A DNA stretch of 7,326 nt, taken from NCBI GenBank assembly GCA_934490165.1, contig CAKSTB010000037.1:1-7326 (forward strand). The letters are read 5' to 3'. The notes under the pieces are model-generated. The model searched no databases and had not been told where the DNA came from. It saw only the letters and a program-made list of their open reading frames with translations. The DNA comes from an uncultured Ruminiclostridium sp. Lineage in GTDB: Bacteria > Bacillota > Clostridia > Oscillospirales > Ruminococcaceae. The position numbers and the translations under genes are program-made. Below are positions 5,189 through 7,326 of this stretch, piece after piece (within the stretch, counting starts at the first letter, position 1; the number at the start of each line of letters is the position of its first letter).

Positions 5189-6787
5189 TTATTTTGCGTA
5201 ATCTATAGCTCTGCTTTCTCTTATCAGGTGTACCTTTATCTGACCGGGATATTCCATCTCGTTCTCGATACGCTGAGAGATCTCTCTTGCAAGCACAACC
5301 ATCTTATCATCGTTTACCTGCTCGGGCTTGATCATGATTCTTACCTCACGACCTGCCTGGATAGCAAACGACTTTTCAACACCGTTGTAAGAACTGCATA
5401 TCTCTTCAAGCTTCTGTAAACGCTTGATGTAGTTCTCATAGTTCTCGCTCCTTGCGGCGGGACGTGCGGCGCTGATTGCGTCGGCAGCCTGTACAAGAGC
5501 GGCGATAACAGAGTGTATCTCAACATCGCCGTGGTGAGCTTCGATAGCATGGATAACCTCGGGGCTCTCCTTATACTTACGGCAGACATCGACACCGATC
5601 TGAACGTGCGAGCCTTCGATCTCGTGGTTAAGAGCCTTACCTATATCGTGCAGAAGACCTGCTCTTCTTGCGAGCGTTGCGTCAACGCCGAGCTCACTTG
5701 CCATAATACCTGCAAGGTGAGCGACCTCGATAGAGTGGTTAAGTACATTCTGACGGTAAGAGGTACGGTAGTAAAGACGACCTATAAGTCTTACAAGCTC
5801 GTGGTGCAGACCGTTGACGTTCGTTTCCATAACGGCACGTTCGCCCTCCTGCTTGATCTTGAGTTCGACCTCACGTTTTGCCTTCTCAACCGTTTCTTCA
5901 ATTCTCGTGGGATGGATACGTCCGTCCTGAATAAGCTTTTCAAGCGCTATTCTTGCTATCTCACGTCTTACATGATCGTGGCATGAGAGCGTGATAGCCT
6001 CGGGAGTATCGTCAATGATAAGGTCAACACCGGTGAGCTGTTCAAGCGCACGGATATTACGACCCTCACGACCGATTATTCTGCCCTTCATCTCATCATT
6101 GGGCAGAGGTACGACAGATACCGCAACTTCTGATACCGTATCTGCGGCAAGTCTTGAAATCGCAAGTGAGATATACTGTCTTGCCTTTTCGTCACATTCG
6201 TCCTTAAGACGCTGTTCGTAAGCTGTGATCTTCACAGCCTTTTCATGAGTAAGCTCGCTGTCGAGCATACTCAACAGGTGTTCTTTAGCCTGGTCTATAG
6301 TAAAACCGGATATCTTTTCGAGGATATCCATCTGGCTCTTCTTGATAGATTCGGCTTCTGCCAGCTTTTCTTCAGCCTTCTTGTTCTTGTTGAGGAGCTG
6401 TTCTTCAAGTCGTTCGATCTTGTCGTTCTTCTTGTCGAGGTTCTCCTCCTTCTGCTGAAGTCTTCTTTCAGAGCGTGTTACCTCCGCTCTGCGCTCCTTG
6501 AGCTCCCTGTCAGTTTCGTTTTTCAGTCTTTGAATTTCTTTTTCGTTGTTCTCTTTGAGTTTAAAGATCTCGTCTTTAGCCTCAACCAGTGCGGTTTTCT
6601 TTGTTGCCTGAGCTTTTTCATTAGCTTCGGATACTATCCTGCTTGCTTCTTTTTCGGCAGACTCGATCTGCGCTTCTGCCGTCTTTTTTCTATGCTCGAT
6701 ACCCATTTTGTACATAACAAAACCGAATATCGCCGCTCCGACTACGAATGCCGCCGCACAGAGTGTAACTGCAAGCCACACTTCCAT
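5189..6787 (-). CDS. rny: Ribonuclease Y
   Basis: RNase Y is the membrane-anchored endoribonuclease that initiates mRNA turnover in many Firmicutes. The 532-residue product is close to the B. subtilis length (520). It shows one N-terminal transmembrane helix (about 4-26), a long charged coiled coil (about 30-215), a KH RNA-binding domain with GRIIGREGRNIR (235-246) and an HD-type metal-dependent phosphohydrolase domain. In the HD domain, His351, the HD pair His380-Asp381 in LLHDIGKA, AHHGD (417-421) and Asp436 are the expected metal ligands. A conserved C-terminal domain follows. The start is supported by AAAGGAGG 11 bases upstream. It appears monocistronic, with its own promoter and terminator. 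All key residues are intact. Confidence 0.98.
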   Translation of the reverse strand: MEVWLAVTLCAAAFVVGAAIFGFVMYKMGIEHRKKTAEAQIESAEKEASRIVSEANEKAQATKKTALVEAKDEIFKLKENNEKEIQRLKNETDRELKERRAEVTRSERRLQQKEENLDKKNDKIERLEEQLLNKNKKAEEKLAEAESIKKSQMDILEKISGFTIDQAKEHLLSMLDSELTHEKAVKITAYEQRLKDECDEKARQYISLAISRLAADTVSEVAVSVVPLPNDEMKGRIIGREGRNIRALEQLTGVDLIIDDTPEAITLSCHDHVRREIARIALEKLIQDGRIHPTRIEETVEKAKREVELKIKQEGERAVMETNVNGLHHELVRLIGRLYYRTSYRQNVLNHSIEVAHLAGIMASELGVDATLARRAGLLHDIGKALNHEIEGSHVQIGVDVCRKYKESPEVIHAIEAHHGDVEIHSVIAALVQAADAISAARPAARSENYENYIKRLQKLEEICSSYNGVEKSFAIQAGREVRIMIKPEQVNDDKMVVLAREISQRIENEMEYPGQIKVHLIRESRAIDYAK

Positions 6788-6983
6788 GGGTTAGCGTTCC
6801 TCCTTTTCAGAATTACCGTGTCAAACAGCCGCAATTGTCGTAACAGCTATATGCCTGCACGGCTGATTTTACATTTAAACATTTAATTGTATATATGTAA
6901 AATAAGCGGATTTCCGTGCGATGACCGTAATTTTTCTCGCCGTCACCGAACAGAGCTCCTGAGTTATAATAGATTTTTACTCA
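6788..6983 (-). promoter_or_regulatory. Long, potentially structured 5' leader of rny
   Basis: If rny starts at the promoter at 6990-7018, its mRNA has a leader of about 195 nt. Three potential helices occur along it. CGGTGAC with GTCATCG uses 6942-6948 and 6919-6925. TTTTACAT with ATGTAAAA uses 6895-6902 and 6867-6874. CAGCCG with CGGCTG uses 6860-6865 and 6826-6831. None has a T run, so these are not plain terminators, and I recognise no known riboswitch. A tandem 8-base repeat (ACATTTAA on the plus strand, 6871-6886) lies in the middle helix. No ORF with a ribosome binding site was seen here. Confidence 0.45.
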
Positions 6984-6989
6984 ATAATA

Positions 6990-7018
6990 ATTTTAAGGCA
7001 TTTTCAACAAATTGTCAA
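6990..7018 (-). promoter_or_regulatory. Sigma-A promoter of rny
   Basis: On the minus strand TTGACA (7013-7018) and TAAAAT (6990-6995) are spaced by 17 bp. It is divergent from the tRNA promoter, with about 50 bp between the two -35 boxes. That gap contains an AT-rich 12-base palindrome, TTTTTATAAAAA (7023-7034). Confidence 0.75.
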
Positions 7019-7069
7019 GTGCTTTTTATAAAAAAACACTAAACTATTTTGGAAAATGGTGAAAATCTA

Positions 7070-7098
7070 TTGACAACATTTTTCCGCTATGATATAAT
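7070..7098 (+). promoter_or_regulatory. Perfect consensus promoter for tRNA-Leu
   Basis: TTGACA (7070-7075), a 17-bp spacer and TATAAT (7093-7098) match the sigma-A consensus exactly, as expected for a stable RNA gene. Transcription should start near 7105, giving a 5' leader of about 50 nt. That leader contains a potential 7-bp stem, TTTGTGA (7122-7128) with TCACAAA (7141-7147). Confidence 0.9.
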
Positions 7099-7157
7099 AA
7101 TCAAACTGTGAAATCGTTATTTTTGTGACACAGTGCGCTTTCACAAAGACAATATCA

Positions 7158-7244
7158 GCCGATGTGATGGAATTGGCAGACGTGACGGACTCAAAATCCG
7201 TTGGTAGCAATACCGTGCGGGTTCGACCCCCGCCATCGGCACCA
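7158..7244 (+). tRNA. tRNA-Leu (anticodon CAA)
   Basis: The acceptor stem pairs GCCGATG (7158-7164) with CATCGGC (7234-7240), followed by discriminator A (7241) and an encoded CCA (7242-7244). The anticodon stem ACGGA/TCCGT (7185-7189, 7197-7201) closes a 7-base loop with anticodon CAA at 7192-7194, reading UUG. The long variable arm (7202-7216, GGTA/TACC stem) makes it a type II tRNA. The T arm is GCGGG-TTCGACC-CCCGC (7217-7233). The long variable arm, discriminator A and anticodon agree on leucine. No partner tRNA genes are in the window. Confidence 0.97.
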
Positions 7245-7250
7245 AGCAAT

Positions 7251-7326
7251 GAAGCTGTGACGAAATGTAAAAATTTCATCACAGCTTTTTTCGTAGAAAT
7301 TTTCCACCGGCAATAAAGAAACGTTT
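7251..7326. repeat. 76-bp inverted repeat, right copy
   Basis: This is the exact reverse complement of 2-77. It comprises the tRNA-Leu terminator hairpin and the following 35 bp to the window edge. The base just inside (7250) does not match position 78, so the repeat boundary is sharp on the inner side. The outer boundary is unknown because the window ends. Confidence 0.9.
7252..7291 (+). terminator. Rho-independent terminator of tRNA-Leu
   Basis: Arms at 7252-7266 and 7273-7287 pair over 15 positions with a single C-A mismatch (7261/7278) around the 6-base loop GTAAAA, followed by six T (7286-7291). It begins eight bases after the encoded CCA. Confidence 0.9.

Noticed and set aside
5513..5986. 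157-codon plus-strand frame opposite rny
   Set aside because: Antisense of the conserved KH/HD region; no independent support.
6245..6886. 213-codon plus-strand frame opposite rny
   Set aside because: Shadow of the Lys/Glu-rich coiled coil of RNase Y, which gives Leu/Phe/Ser-rich antisense; no ribosome binding site.
6903..6960. Known riboswitch in the rny leader
   Set aside because: Helices are present, but no conserved core of a class I know (c-di-GMP, SAM, TPP, purine, glycine or T-box) could be matched.
7067..7282. Minus-strand frame containing GADGGGRTRT
   Set aside because: This is the well-known antisense translation of a tRNA-Leu gene plus its terminator, not a protein gene.
7125..7316. 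Plus-strand frame containing MELADVTDSKSVGSN
   Set aside because: Sense translation of the tRNA-Leu gene itself; a classic spurious ORF.
1..7326. Whole window as a transposon or linear element with terminal inverted repeats
   Set aside because: No transposase, recombinase or replication gene is present, the cargo includes rny, tcdA and a tRNA, and target-site duplications cannot be seen because the window ends at the repeats.

Overview
The window looks like chromosomal DNA of a gut or rumen Clostridia-class Firmicute, most likely Ruminococcaceae/Oscillospiraceae. The reasons are an RNase Y of Firmicutes type, a GH5 glucanase made as a lipoprotein, Thr/Ser-rich surface lipoproteins, consensus sigma-A promoters and strong AGGAGG-type ribosome binding sites. 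The species call is inference from style, not from a marker gene. There is no transposase, integrase, phage gene, plasmid replication gene or CRISPR array.

Layout. Positions 1-410 hold no convincing gene. They contain one copy of a 76-bp inverted repeat (2-77), a nearly perfect 31-bp-stem hairpin (115-183) and a bidirectional terminator (332-378). A minus-strand block follows: an XRE-type repressor (1472-1801), then a 55-codon protein with an HFHDGCGG motif (1227-1394), then tcdA (411-1178), which makes cyclic t6A in tRNA. The last two have their own perfect consensus promoter, embedded in the 3' end of the repressor gene. Across a 200-bp divergent intergenic region, two plus-strand lipoprotein genes form a likely operon: an SH3b-like/transglutaminase-like protein (2002-3108) and a smaller one that may be IseA-like (3122-3754). 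Both are probably envelope proteins, and a possible operator over their promoter suggests control by the divergent XRE protein. A bidirectional terminator (3787-3825) separates them from the convergent GH5 gene (3855-5120) and rny (5189-6787).

At the right end, rny and a tRNA-Leu(CAA) gene (7158-7244) are divergently transcribed from two good sigma-A promoters about 50 bp apart. The rny transcript should carry a leader of about 195 nt with three potential helices. The tRNA terminator hairpin is part of the right copy of the 76-bp inverted repeat (7251-7326), so the window begins and ends with the same sequence in opposite orientation. This is either a real inverted repeat flanking housekeeping and envelope genes or an assembly-boundary effect.

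Three starts are moved downstream from the longest possible ORF: the small protein (1394), the second lipoprotein (3122) and the GH5 enzyme (5120). The points most worth a second look are the terminal inverted repeat, the long hairpin, the small Cys/His protein next to tcdA, the possible operator over the lipoprotein promoter and the structured rny leader.
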